A program made the translations under genes and the position numbers. The notes under the pieces were generated by a model. That model searched no databases. It saw nothing but the letters and a program-made list of their open reading frames with translations, and was not told the DNA's origin. Positions 23,033-31,980 of a DNA stretch of 35,416 nt are shown one piece after another. The stretch is from Sulfurovum sp. (GTDB lineage Bacteria > Campylobacterota > Campylobacteria > Campylobacterales > Sulfurovaceae). The DNA lies in NCBI GenBank assembly GCA_020721085.1, contig DYNJ01000001.1:5313-40728 (forward strand), given 5' to 3'. The number at the start of each line of letters is the position of its first letter. Positions within the stretch are counted from its first letter, which is position 1.

Positions 23033-24103
23033 TTAATATGCAACCCCGAGACCAATAAGATCGTCCGGTATCGTGATCTTGGACTCATCAAAGCACACCC
23101 CGCCTTTGACGGGATTGTATTTGCACAAACTCACAGCATCAAGATCAAGCATCGTGATCACATCGGATTTGGCTGAAGCGACATGCACCGCTGCGCCGAC
23201 GCTGATGGGTCCTTCGAGCATACATCCCAGCATACATTTGACGCCGTATTCGCCGGCCAAGTCTGCAAGCTTCAGCGCATTGCTTATACCGCCGCATTTG
23301 GAAAGCTTGATGTTGATCATATCGATCGCTTGAAGCTCTAGCAGCATTCGCGCATCGCGCAGGGTAAAGACCGATTCATCCGCAAGGATAGGAGTGGCAA
23401 CCCGCTCTTTGATATACCGCAATCCCTCCCAATCATCAGCCTTGACAGGCTGTTCGATGAGTTTCGGCAGGATACCTTTGTGCTCAAGCGCAGTCAGTAT
23501 CTCCACACTCTGCTGTGCACTCCATCCTTGGTTGGCATCGAGTCGCAAAGCGACACCTTTTCCTACCGCCCAGTATATCTCTTCTATCCTATCGATATCA
23601 ATTTGACCCCCCTCTCCCACTTTGATCTTGAGGGTAGTATAGCCACGCCTCACCATCTCAAGCGCGTCTTGCACCATAACTTCTGTCGGATTGAGACTGA
23701 TGGTGATATCTGTGCGAAACTCCTGCTTTTCTCCTCCCAAAAGCCTATATAACGGAAGGTTGGCCTGTTGCGCTTTGAGATCATACAGTGCTATCTCCAG
23801 CGCTGATTTGGCTGTGGTGTTTTTGAGTATTTTGTGCCCGACGATCCGGATCAAACTATCGAAATCATCCAAGTTTTGACCGATCAAAAAAGGCTTCAGG
23901 TACTCTATCACGGCGAGCATAGTGCCGATCGTCTCTCCGGTGATGACGGGCGTAGGAGCGCCCTCCCCGTAGCCTGTCAAACCGCTGTCAGTTTGGATAA
24001 GGACAACCAAATCTTCAAGCGCTTCGACTCTTCTGAGCGCAGTCTGAAAAGGTGTCTTAAGCGGCGCTTTGAGCAGTTTGGTTTTGATATCTATAATTTT
24101 CAT
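23033..24103 (-). CDS. L-Ala-D/L-Glu (dipeptide) epimerase, enolase superfamily
   Basis: A 356-aa enolase-superfamily enzyme of the muconate-lactonizing subgroup. Catalytic and metal residues are present: base pair motif TTLKIKVGEGG (KxK, about 154-164), metal ligands in LRLDANQGWS, LIEQPV and PILADES, and the second base in DMINIKLSKCGG. The arrangement, with CMLEGPISVGAAVH and TMLDLDAVSL near the end, fits dipeptide epimerases that convert L-Ala-D-Glu from peptidoglycan to L-Ala-L-Glu. Neighbours support this: a membrane protein one base upstream and a divergent NlpC/P60 endopeptidase. Other dipeptide specificities are possible. The 22890-23030 gap before the next gene is AT-rich and contains no gene I can support. 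Confidence 0.88.
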   Translation of the reverse strand: MKIIDIKTKLLKAPLKTPFQTALRRVEALEDLVVLIQTDSGLTGYGEGAPTPVITGETIGTMLAVIEYLKPFLIGQNLDDFDSLIRIVGHKILKNTTAKSALEIALYDLKAQQANLPLYRLLGGEKQEFRTDITISLNPTEVMVQDALEMVRRGYTTLKIKVGEGGQIDIDRIEEIYWAVGKGVALRLDANQGWSAQQSVEILTALEHKGILPKLIEQPVKADDWEGLRYIKERVATPILADESVFTLRDARMLLELQAIDMINIKLSKCGGISNALKLADLAGEYGVKCMLGCMLEGPISVGAAVHVASAKSDVITMLDLDAVSLCKYNPVKGGVCFDESKITIPDDLIGLGVAY

Positions 24104-24104
24104 A

Positions 24105-25265
24105 TTATCCGCCTATTATCATCAGGATTTTGCCCACCATCAGACCTCCGAATGTGCCTATGATATACCCCATCATCGCCATCAACACCCCTATTGGGAT
24201 CAGCGCCTGCGAATATGCGCCGGCCAGGATCGGCGCCGAGGCGATCCCTCCGATATTGGCCAGGGAGGCAACAGCGATACTGAAAAGATCGAGTCTGAAC
24301 AGCCTGGCAAAAACTGTCATCAAAACCGCATGGATCGCAATGACCACAGCGCCCGAGAAGACATAAAGCGGCGCTTGTCCCAGCTCCGAGAAATCTGCCC
24401 TTGAAGCGATCAAAGAGACGATCATATAGAGAAAGATACTGCCCAACACATCGGATCCACCCAAACGGCTTATGGGTGTGACGGCGCAAAAGATACCAAA
24501 CAGAGTCGCGATAATGACCACCCATGCGTCCTCAGTGACGAAATCAGCAACAGGCATCAAAGATGCGCTATATTGGCTCAAGGCTGAAACGACAAGCGCG
24601 ATCCCCAAAAGCAAAAAGAGCGAATGAAAGCTCATCCGTGCTTTGTTTTGTGTATCATTAAGCTTCTTGACAGTTTCGTCGATCAAGGAGGTGTCTGCCC
24701 TGCTCCATTGGTTAAATTTAGCTGCAAACGGCACAAGTGCCAGAAGCACCATCACCCAAATGGCATAATCGATCGAATCGATCAAGAGGATATACCCCAT
24801 TTTGCTGTCCGGCACATTCAGTGCGCCCTGGATAGCGATCATATTGGCAGTACCGCCCATCCAGCTTCCGCAGAGCGCGGCAAAAGCTCCCCATGTACCG
24901 GCTTCAAAATAACTGTGTAAAGACAAGAACATAACCACAAATCCCATCGCAATACTAAAAGATGCGAGAAAAAATGTCAGCAGCATTTTGCCGCCTAGAT
25001 CTTTGATCTTGCGCAGATCGGCACTCAAAAGCATCAAAAAGATCATTGCAGGAAGTATATTGGATTTGACACCCGTATAAATATGATTGATTTCACTGTT
25101 TTTCTGCCACAAACCGAATGTCGAGAGCACCATCACCACAAAGTAGATGACCACAATGGCCGGCAGATAATCAAAAAATTGCAGCCGCAATCCTCTGTCG
25201 AGATAGACGACAAATGAAGCGATCATCACCAATACCGACAAATATGCAAAACCGTTTTCGATCAT
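24105..25265 (-). CDS. DUF819-family membrane protein, candidate muropeptide transporter
   Basis: A 386-aa protein with about ten hydrophobic segments, of the DUF819 family; conserved-looking patches are NILPAMIFLMLLSADLRKI (about 69-87), GAFAALCGSWMGGTANMIAIQGAL (about 128-151) and ASLANIGGIASAPILAGAYSQALIPIG (about 336-362), the last resembling the substrate-binding repeats of Na+-coupled carriers. I use ATG 25265 with AAAAGG upstream; the track starts two codons earlier at TTG. Its TAA is one base before the epimerase ATG, so they are cotranscribed. Location suggests uptake of murein dipeptides, which is inference. The transported substrate of this family is not established to my knowledge. 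Confidence 0.85.
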   Translation of the reverse strand: MIENGFAYLSVLVMIASFVVYLDRGLRLQFFDYLPAIVVIYFVVMVLSTFGLWQKNSEINHIYTGVKSNILPAMIFLMLLSADLRKIKDLGGKMLLTFFLASFSIAMGFVVMFLSLHSYFEAGTWGAFAALCGSWMGGTANMIAIQGALNVPDSKMGYILLIDSIDYAIWVMVLLALVPFAAKFNQWSRADTSLIDETVKKLNDTQNKARMSFHSLFLLLGIALVVSALSQYSASLMPVADFVTEDAWVVIIATLFGIFCAVTPISRLGGSDVLGSIFLYMIVSLIASRADFSELGQAPLYVFSGAVVIAIHAVLMTVFARLFRLDLFSIAVASLANIGGIASAPILAGAYSQALIPIGVLMAMMGYIIGTFGGLMVGKILMIIGG

Positions 25266-25399
25266 CTGCAACCTTTTCTAGATTTATATGTGATAGTACA
25301 CTCCGATGCCGCTGGCTCCATCATTCGCCAATTCAACCCATAAGTGCAACACAGAGTCAGTGAATATGAAGACTAACTGCTTATAGTCACACCTCTTTA

Positions 25400-25413
25400 T
25401 CCCTCAAGAGGGA
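25400..25413. repeat. TCCCTC-AA-GAGGGA inverted repeat in the DUF819 / NlpC gap
   Basis: Perfect 6-bp inverted repeat separated by 2 nt in the 275-bp divergent gap 25266-25540. As RNA the loop is too tight for all six pairs; as DNA it could be an operator between the two divergent transcripts. The rest of the gap has the NlpC promoter at its right end and an unassigned 22-codon open frame at its left end. Confidence 0.35.
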
Positions 25414-25516
25414 ATGGGGCATAATCGAAAAGCTACAAGATTTATTTCATTTCTTGCAGTGCTCCAATTATACCAATATTGATATCTTTATTTGCCATAT
25501 ATTAACTATTTCGTGA

Positions 25517-25522
25517 TATTAT
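25517..25522 (+). promoter_or_regulatory. Extended -10 element for the NlpC/P60 gene
   Basis: CGTGATATTAT on plus (TG-A-TATTAT), 18 nt before ATG 25541, leaving a short leader containing AAAAAGG as ribosome site. Confidence 0.45.
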
Positions 25523-25540
25523 AAAATAAAAAGGCTCAAA

Positions 25541-26899
25541 ATGCGAAATGTTTTGATGGTGCTGTGTGCTCTCCAGATACTCTCAGGAAGTGAATATATC
25601 TTGACAGAGGGCAAGCGGGCATGGAGTAAGATCGATGAGATGCCCAAAAACAAGATCGCCGATATGTCCAAAATTCCGCAAGACCCTGCTTTTTACGCCA
25701 ATCAGCTAGAAGCGCTACCTATGAGCCGCCAACTGGAGCTGGACAAGGAGTATGATGAGAAGTTTTTCAAGCCCTGGAAGCTTAACAGGATCGAAAAGCC
25801 TTTGGATGAGCTGGAATGGCCGTTTCGTTCTGTCAGAAAAGAGAAGATTTTTGACGGAGCAGGCACTGTTATCCCCTCCTTTGTTTATGAGCAATGGATC
25901 GACAATGCACAGTTTGAACTGCTTGATACCGTACACCGACAGGGGATCACCACCCGTCATGTCGATGTCCGCGCGTTGCCGACTGCTAGGCCCTTTTATC
26001 GGGATGCAAGCAAAACCGGCGAGGGATTCCCGTTTGACTACAACCAAAACAGCTCTTATCATATCAACACACCGCTTTATATCTCACACTATTCCAAAGA
26101 CAGAAGATGGGTGTTTGTGCGCGGCTCTACCGCCTATGGATGGGTAGAGGCTTCAGGTATCGCTGTCGTGGACAAAAGCTTTATGGAACGATTTGAGAAC
26201 GGCCATTATGCTGTCGTGATCAGAGACAATATCAAATTGTATCAAGACGGCAAAGCGCTTACTATCGTCAAGATCGGGGCAATTTTCCCCATGATCAAGA
26301 CAAATGTCAAGACATCGGACAATAACAGTACCGCCCTGGGCTATCTGATAGCCCAGCGAAATCTTGACGGCAAAGCAATCTTGCAGAGTGCATCTGTCGC
26401 AAAGTCCGGTCTATTAGTAAAAAAACCTTTGGCTTTCACTCCGAAAAATGTGGCTATGATCGCCAGGCAGTTTTACAATGAACCATACGGATGGGGCGGA
26501 CTGCTCCAGACTCGCGACTGCTCTTCGACGACCAAAGACTATTTTGCCGTATTTGGCATCTATCTGCGCAGAAACTCAAGCGAACAGGCGATGGACGGGT
26601 GTGTCACTCCGATCGGAAGTTTGAACAAAAATGCCAAAAAACAGATGATCATCGGCAATGCCAAACCGTTTCGTTCGCTTCTTTTTGTGCCGGGTCATAT
26701 CGTGCTTTATCTGGGGCAGTACAAAGGTGAACCGGTGATCATGCACACATATTGGGGGACGCGTCTGACGGATGGCAGCAAGCATGTGCTTGCCCGTACC
26801 GTTGTAACGACAACCGAGCCGGGCAAAGAGCTTGATCAGATCAAAGAGTCAAGCAAGCTCGCCAATACGCTCAAAAAGATCATCACATTTGGGGAGTAG
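25541..26899 (+). CDS. SH3-domain NlpC/P60 murein endopeptidase
   Basis: A 452-aa secreted or periplasmic protein. It has a short signal (VLMVLCALQILSGS), an N-terminal domain of NlpC/P60-associated type (about 45-140), two SH3-like domains (about 140-210, with DVRALPTARPFYRD and WVFVRGSTAYGWVE; and about 215-270), and a C-terminal NlpC/P60 cysteine peptidase domain. Catalytic Cys327 lies in TRDCSSTTKDYF and His386 in VPGHIVLYLG, with a third polar residue probably in MHTYWG. Such enzymes cut gamma-D-Glu-diaminopimelate bonds in peptidoglycan stems, releasing L-Ala-D-Glu, the substrate of the adjacent epimerase. Promoter and ribosome site are directly upstream. Confidence 0.88.
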   Translation: MRNVLMVLCALQILSGSEYILTEGKRAWSKIDEMPKNKIADMSKIPQDPAFYANQLEALPMSRQLELDKEYDEKFFKPWKLNRIEKPLDELEWPFRSVRKEKIFDGAGTVIPSFVYEQWIDNAQFELLDTVHRQGITTRHVDVRALPTARPFYRDASKTGEGFPFDYNQNSSYHINTPLYISHYSKDRRWVFVRGSTAYGWVEASGIAVVDKSFMERFENGHYAVVIRDNIKLYQDGKALTIVKIGAIFPMIKTNVKTSDNNSTALGYLIAQRNLDGKAILQSASVAKSGLLVKKPLAFTPKNVAMIARQFYNEPYGWGGLLQTRDCSSTTKDYFAVFGIYLRRNSSEQAMDGCVTPIGSLNKNAKKQMIIGNAKPFRSLLFVPGHIVLYLGQYKGEPVIMHTYWGTRLTDGSKHVLARTVVTTTEPGKELDQIKESSKLANTLKKIITFGE

Positions 26900-26921
26900 G
26901 TGCCCATAAGTACCATTTCGC

Positions 26922-26927
26922 TATAAT
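26922..26927 (+). promoter_or_regulatory. -10 element for valS
   Basis: TTTCGCTATAATCATCC contains TATAAT, 31 nt before the valS ATG; GAGAG near 26950 may be the ribosome site. No clear -35. Confidence 0.5.
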
Positions 26928-26958
26928 CATCCATCATATAATATAGCGAGAGAACGCA

Positions 26959-29586
26959 ATGAGTGAAAAAGAGAGTAAATTTTACAATCCCAAAGAGATC
27001 GAAAAGAGCTACTACCGGGTGTGGGAAGAGCGCGGTTATTTTGAGATAGACGGCAATGCAAAGATACAGGAAGCCGGCAAAAACTTCTGTATCATGATGC
27101 CTCCTCCCAATGTCACCGGTCATCTGCATATCGGCCACGCCCTCACCTTTACTCTGCAGGACATCATTACTCGCTACAAGCGGATGGACGGCTATAAGAC
27201 GCTGTGGCAGCCCGGAACCGATCATGCCGGCATCGCGACGCAGAATGTCGTCGAAAAACAGCTGCTGGCAGAAGGGACGACCAAAGAAGAGATCGGCCGA
27301 GAAGCGTTTTTGCAAAGAGCGTGGCAGCAAAAAGAGAGCTCAGGCAATGCTATCACCCACCAGTTGCGCCAGCTCGGAGTCTCGCCGGCGTGGAGCCGTG
27401 AGCGGTTTACGATGGATGACGGACTTGCCAATGCAGTCAAAAAAGCCTTCAAGTCGATGTATGATGAGGGCTATATCGTCCGCGGAAACTACATGATCAA
27501 CTGGTGTACCCATGACGGCGCGCTTTCGGATATCGAAGTTGAATACGAAGAACATCAAGGCAAACTCTATCACATCAGATACCCGCTGAGTGACGGTTCA
27601 GGCGAAGTTGTGGTAGCGACCACAAGACCTGAGACCTACTTCGGGGACAGTGCCGTGATGATACATCCCGAGGATACCAGACACAATCATCTGATCGGCA
27701 AAAAAGTCAGACTGCCGCTGATCAATCGTGAAGTGGAGATCATCGCCGATGAGCATGTCGATATGGAGTTCGGCACAGGATTTGTCAAGGTCACACCTGC
27801 GCATGATCCCAACGACTACGAGGTAGGTAAAAGACATCATTTGGAGTTTATCACCATTTTTGATGAAAACGGCATACTCAATGAGTATTGCGGCGAGTTC
27901 AAAGGAATGGAAAGACTCGCATCAAGAGATGCTATCGTAGCCAAACTTCAGCAAGAGGGATATATAGAAAAGATCGATGAGCATATCCATCAGGTGGGAC
28001 ATTGCTACAGATGCAACAATATCGTAGAGCCATACATCTCGAAGCAGTGGTTTGTGTCCAAAGAGTTCGCCAGAGGCGCCATAGAACGGGTCAACGGCGG
28101 TGAGTCTCGCTTTTTTCCTGCGCACTGGATCAACAGCTACAACGCATGGATGAATGATATCCGTGATTGGTGTATCTCGCGCCAGCTTTGGTGGGGTCAT
28201 CAAATTCCGGTATTTTATTGCGATGAGTGCGGTCATGAGTGGGCATTTGAGAGTGATCTGCCTACAAGTTGCCCCAAATGCGGTACAGCGCATATACACC
28301 AAGACCCCGATGTGCTTGATACATGGTTTTCATCCGGTCTTTGGCCCTTTTCGACGCTGGGCTGGGGTAACGGCAGCAAGAGTGTACAATACAACCCGGA
28401 TGACATGAAAGAGTTTTATCCCAACTCTCTGCTGATCACCGGTTTTGATATTTTACTTTTTTGGGTCGCCAGGATGCTGATGATGGGCGAAAAATTGACC
28501 GGAGAGCTGCCATTCAGAGATATCTATCTGCATGCGCTTGTCAAAGACGAAAACGGCGAAAAGATGAGCAAATCCAAAGGCAATGTGATCGATCCTTTGG
28601 TGATGATCGACAGGTACAGCGCTGATGCGCTTCGATTTACGCTTGCTGTATTGGCGGTGCAGGGTCGCGACATCAAGCTCAGTGTCGAGAAGCTGGAACA
28701 GAGCCGTAACTTCACCAACAAGCTCTTCAACGCAGCCAACTTTCTGCTGCTCAATCATGATAGTTTTGAAGACCTCTCGTCTGAAAATATCAATACACCT
28801 TTGGGAAGCTATATGCTTTCCCGTTTCAATCTCGCAGTCAAAGAGACACGGGAGTTTATGGATATTTACCGCTTCAACGATGCCGCAACGACACTTTACC
28901 GCTTTTTGTGGGGTGAATTTTGCGATTGGGGGATCGAGCTGAGCAAAGCTTCCAAAGAGAGCGTTGCCGAGCTTGGATCGATCTTTAAAGAGGCGATGAA
29001 GCTTTTGCATCCTTTCATGCCGTTTATCACAGAAAATCTATATCAGCGGCTTTCCGATACAACACTTGAAGATAATAATTCGATCATGGTGCTTCCTTAT
29101 CCGCGCGTGAGTCATATAGATGAAGCTGTCTCAGAGCAGTTTGGATTGGCGATCGAAGCGATCGTATCGGTCAGAAGGTGCAAGACGCTGATAGACAAAG
29201 GCAACCAGACCATAGAAAAGGCATCTATCAGATTTGGCAAACCGGCTGATAAAGAGCTGTTAAAACCTTTTATTGAGAGATTGGGCAAAGTAGGCGAGAT
29301 CAATTTCGTAGAAGAAAAGCTTGCTCATTGTGTGACGGATGTAAGTGATTCGCTTGAGACGATGATCTCCACAGACGAGATCGACCTCTCGGCAATCATC
29401 ACCAAGCTGACCAAACAAAAAGAAAAACTTGAAAAAGAGATCATCAAGCTCTCAAGCATGCTGGAGAATGAACGATTTGTTGCCAATGCCCCTCAAGCCG
29501 TACTTGAAGAAAATAGACGATTACTCGCAGATGCCAAGACAAAGATAGACAAGGTCAACACCGAGCTTGCCGGATTTGGAGTCTAA
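26959..29586 (+). CDS. valS: Valyl-tRNA synthetase
   Basis: An 875-aa class I synthetase charging tRNA-Val. Visible: PPPNVTGHLHIGHALTFT with HIGH at 57-60, the CP1 editing domain with TTRPETYFGDSAVMIHPED and DEHVDMEFGTGFVKVTPAHDPNDYEVG, CxxC pairs CYRCN, CDECGHEW and CPKCG, KMSKSKGNVIDP with KMSKS at 535-539, an anticodon-binding helical domain (about 620-770) and a C-terminal coiled coil (about 810-870), typical of ValS. Length is normal. The 3' end overlaps the stop of the convergent GGDEF-EAL gene in CTAA. Confidence 0.98.
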   Translation: MSEKESKFYNPKEIEKSYYRVWEERGYFEIDGNAKIQEAGKNFCIMMPPPNVTGHLHIGHALTFTLQDIITRYKRMDGYKTLWQPGTDHAGIATQNVVEKQLLAEGTTKEEIGREAFLQRAWQQKESSGNAITHQLRQLGVSPAWSRERFTMDDGLANAVKKAFKSMYDEGYIVRGNYMINWCTHDGALSDIEVEYEEHQGKLYHIRYPLSDGSGEVVVATTRPETYFGDSAVMIHPEDTRHNHLIGKKVRLPLINREVEIIADEHVDMEFGTGFVKVTPAHDPNDYEVGKRHHLEFITIFDENGILNEYCGEFKGMERLASRDAIVAKLQQEGYIEKIDEHIHQVGHCYRCNNIVEPYISKQWFVSKEFARGAIERVNGGESRFFPAHWINSYNAWMNDIRDWCISRQLWWGHQIPVFYCDECGHEWAFESDLPTSCPKCGTAHIHQDPDVLDTWFSSGLWPFSTLGWGNGSKSVQYNPDDMKEFYPNSLLITGFDILLFWVARMLMMGEKLTGELPFRDIYLHALVKDENGEKMSKSKGNVIDPLVMIDRYSADALRFTLAVLAVQGRDIKLSVEKLEQSRNFTNKLFNAANFLLLNHDSFEDLSSENINTPLGSYMLSRFNLAVKETREFMDIYRFNDAATTLYRFLWGEFCDWGIELSKASKESVAELGSIFKEAMKLLHPFMPFITENLYQRLSDTTLEDNNSIMVLPYPRVSHIDEAVSEQFGLAIEAIVSVRRCKTLIDKGNQTIEKASIRFGKPADKELLKPFIERLGKVGEINFVEEKLAHCVTDVSDSLETMISTDEIDLSAIITKLTKQKEKLEKEIIKLSSMLENERFVANAPQAVLEENRRLLADAKTKIDKVNTELAGFGV

Positions 29587-31907
29587 GTTTTTGTGAGAAA
29601 CTTATCCTCAAACTCTTTGACCGTCATCGCAGGACCAAAGAGCCAGCCCTGATAATATAACTTAGTGTCACTCTTGTCAAGACTGTCTTTTTGTTTTGTT
29701 GTTTCGATCCCTTTGAGTACGATCTCATAGTCTAGTTTTTTGCCAGTGTTGATCATACTTTGCAATAGATAAAGATCGTCACTGCTTTGGTCTATATCTT
29801 TGACAAATCTACTATCGATTTTGAGCGTAGAAAATGAGAGATCTTTTAACTGTGACAAAGAAGAGTATTTGGTACCAAAATTGTCAATAGCACAGTCAAT
29901 ACCATGCTCTTGGAGGGCAAAGATAGCCTTTTCGATCTTATTGTAATCTTTAAATAAAGAGTGTTCTGAAAACTCAAGCCGTATTTCTGACGGCTCAATA
30001 CCATAGAATTTTATTTTGGAGAGAAATATCTGCAAAAAATGAGAATTTTCCAGTTGTAGAATATCGATATTGATCGAAACATATTGGATATTATAGATTT
30101 TTTGACTCTTCCACTGTGAGATTTGACGGCATACATGTTCGACCACCCACCACCCGATCCAGTCAGCCATACCTGATTCGGCAGCCAAATACATAAACTG
30201 ATCCGGATAAAGCATTCCTCTTTGAGGATGATTCCAGCGCAATAGTGATTCTGCAGCCACGACACCATCATCATGATATCTGGCAATCGGCTGAAAATAT
30301 AGCTCCAACTGATCATTGGCGACGGCAAACCCGAAGTCATGCTGCAGCAAAAAGTGCTCTTTTCTTTTTATATCCATCTCAGCGCTGTAGTAGCATGGCG
30401 CATCTCCTCCATTGTGTTTGGCCTGATACATAGAGATATCCGCATGGCGAATGATCTCTTCTATGTCGCTTTGATCAGGCTCAATGATCACGATTCCCAA
30501 ACTGCAAGTCACACTCAGGTGCATACCTTGAATGACAAATGTATCTGCAAACAGCTCTTTTATCTGCCCTGCAAATATTTGGCTTGTCTTATATGTTTGC
30601 TCCATATCCTTGGAGACTAAAGGCACCACAAAGACAAATTCATCTCCGCCTATTCTATTGAGACTATAATCCTCTTCTGCTAATGAATCAAGCCGTTCGG
30701 CAACTTGGATGAGAAGATCATCTCCCGCATGGTGTCCCATTGTATCATTGATATGTTTGAAGCGGTTGAGATCAAGAAAAAAGAGTACCGAAAAATGATC
30801 TTTATGCCTTTGTTGAAGTATCAAATCGTTCATATATCGGATCAAAGCTCTTCTGTTGGCAAGAGATGTCAACGGATCATGCACTGCAAAATATTCCAGC
30901 TCGTCATGCGCCTGTTTTTCATTTGTTTTATTTTCTATAAGAGCAATACCGCCCAATATCTCTCCCTTGGGATTGACGACAGGAGAAATCTTTGCTTCTA
31001 TCCAAAGATCCAAACCTTTGATCGATCGATAAGGACCCGCATAGTATTGGGTACTCAATTTATTCAAAGCATCTCTGATCGAAGCCAAAGGTCTTTGATC
31101 AGGAATAGAGCTGAGGTCAAGCCCTATCAACCCATCATTGCCGACATGGAAAAGTTCACCAAAGGCTTGATTGTGATCAATGACCTTATAATCGGTATTA
31201 AAATAAAAAATCCCGATAGGCGCCTGCTTGAAAAGAGACTTGAGCTCATCTTGCTTTACAAGGAGATCGCTTTGCATCTTGCGCAGCTCCATCTCATGTT
31301 TGCAGGCCTCCATGATCGCCTCTTTGGCTTTGAGATTGATCGAGATAATCATATATATAAAGACCAATCCCATCAGTGCCAATGCATAACCGATAGGTGA
31401 ACCAAACATCAAAAATGAAACAATCAAAGGAATAAGCAACAAAAGGTTATAGATGGTCGAGATGCGCATATCAGGCGCAAGTGAATTGAGTGCACCTCCA
31501 CTCAGTCCCAACAGAATTATATCGACCAATAGAAGTTCATTGCTGTTTTTTAGATAAGGAATAAACACAATAGCTGTACAGCCCCATAAAAATGCAGTCA
31601 AAAAGGCCTTGTTGGCAAAATTTTTGTAGCATTTGATATGTTCGATACAGGAACGAACCTTAAAATAGTGATAGCTGTCATACAGTCTGACAAGACTAAG
31701 CGAAACAGTCGCCACAAACCATGTATTGATAATATATCCCGGCACACTATCCTTTAGAAAGATATAGATTATCAAAGAAAGAATAACCAATATTGCCATA
31801 CTTTTTTGTGCATTATAATGAAGCTGATCTAAGAGTTTTTTGAAATTCTCTTTCCTGATATGCAGATAAAATGGCCTAAAAAGTGATAATATTTTTATAT
31901 TTTCCAT
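29583..31907 (-). CDS. Membrane PAS-GGDEF-EAL protein; EAL domain degenerate
   Basis: A 774-aa cyclic di-GMP signalling protein: about six membrane helices (residues 35-200), a PAS domain (about 215-335; LFKQAPIGIFYFNTDYKVIDHNQAF), GGDEF (about 345-500) and EAL (about 515-770). GGDEF is intact (GGDEF at 420-424, preceded by NRI), with no RxxD inhibitory site five residues upstream, so diguanylate cyclase activity is expected. The EAL domain keeps ESLLRW (553), RLEFSE, LKID and QGWLFGPAM, but DDFGTG reads DNFGTK (675-680) and AEGVET reads LKGIET (732 is Lys), both near the metal site, so phosphodiesterase activity is doubtful. Start ATG 31907 has no ribosome site. The ligand of the PAS domain is unknown. 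Confidence 0.93.
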   Translation of the reverse strand: MENIKILSLFRPFYLHIRKENFKKLLDQLHYNAQKSMAILVILSLIIYIFLKDSVPGYIINTWFVATVSLSLVRLYDSYHYFKVRSCIEHIKCYKNFANKAFLTAFLWGCTAIVFIPYLKNSNELLLVDIILLGLSGGALNSLAPDMRISTIYNLLLLIPLIVSFLMFGSPIGYALALMGLVFIYMIISINLKAKEAIMEACKHEMELRKMQSDLLVKQDELKSLFKQAPIGIFYFNTDYKVIDHNQAFGELFHVGNDGLIGLDLSSIPDQRPLASIRDALNKLSTQYYAGPYRSIKGLDLWIEAKISPVVNPKGEILGGIALIENKTNEKQAHDELEYFAVHDPLTSLANRRALIRYMNDLILQQRHKDHFSVLFFLDLNRFKHINDTMGHHAGDDLLIQVAERLDSLAEEDYSLNRIGGDEFVFVVPLVSKDMEQTYKTSQIFAGQIKELFADTFVIQGMHLSVTCSLGIVIIEPDQSDIEEIIRHADISMYQAKHNGGDAPCYYSAEMDIKRKEHFLLQHDFGFAVANDQLELYFQPIARYHDDGVVAAESLLRWNHPQRGMLYPDQFMYLAAESGMADWIGWWVVEHVCRQISQWKSQKIYNIQYVSINIDILQLENSHFLQIFLSKIKFYGIEPSEIRLEFSEHSLFKDYNKIEKAIFALQEHGIDCAIDNFGTKYSSLSQLKDLSFSTLKIDSRFVKDIDQSSDDLYLLQSMINTGKKLDYEIVLKGIETTKQKDSLDKSDTKLYYQGWLFGPAMTVKEFEDKFLTKT

Positions 31908-31980
31908 AAAAATAATGTTAAGATAAGTTTAATTAAAAAAGTATTAAAGTGATATACATTCAAATACAAAGGTGTAATAA

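Noticed and set aside
26836-27330. 164-aa minus-strand ORF across the valS start
   Set aside because: Overlaps the end of the NlpC/P60 gene, the valS promoter and the HIGH motif region; no own features.
30705-31400. 231-aa plus-strand ORF
   Set aside because: Antisense to the PAS and GGDEF regions of the cyclic di-GMP protein.
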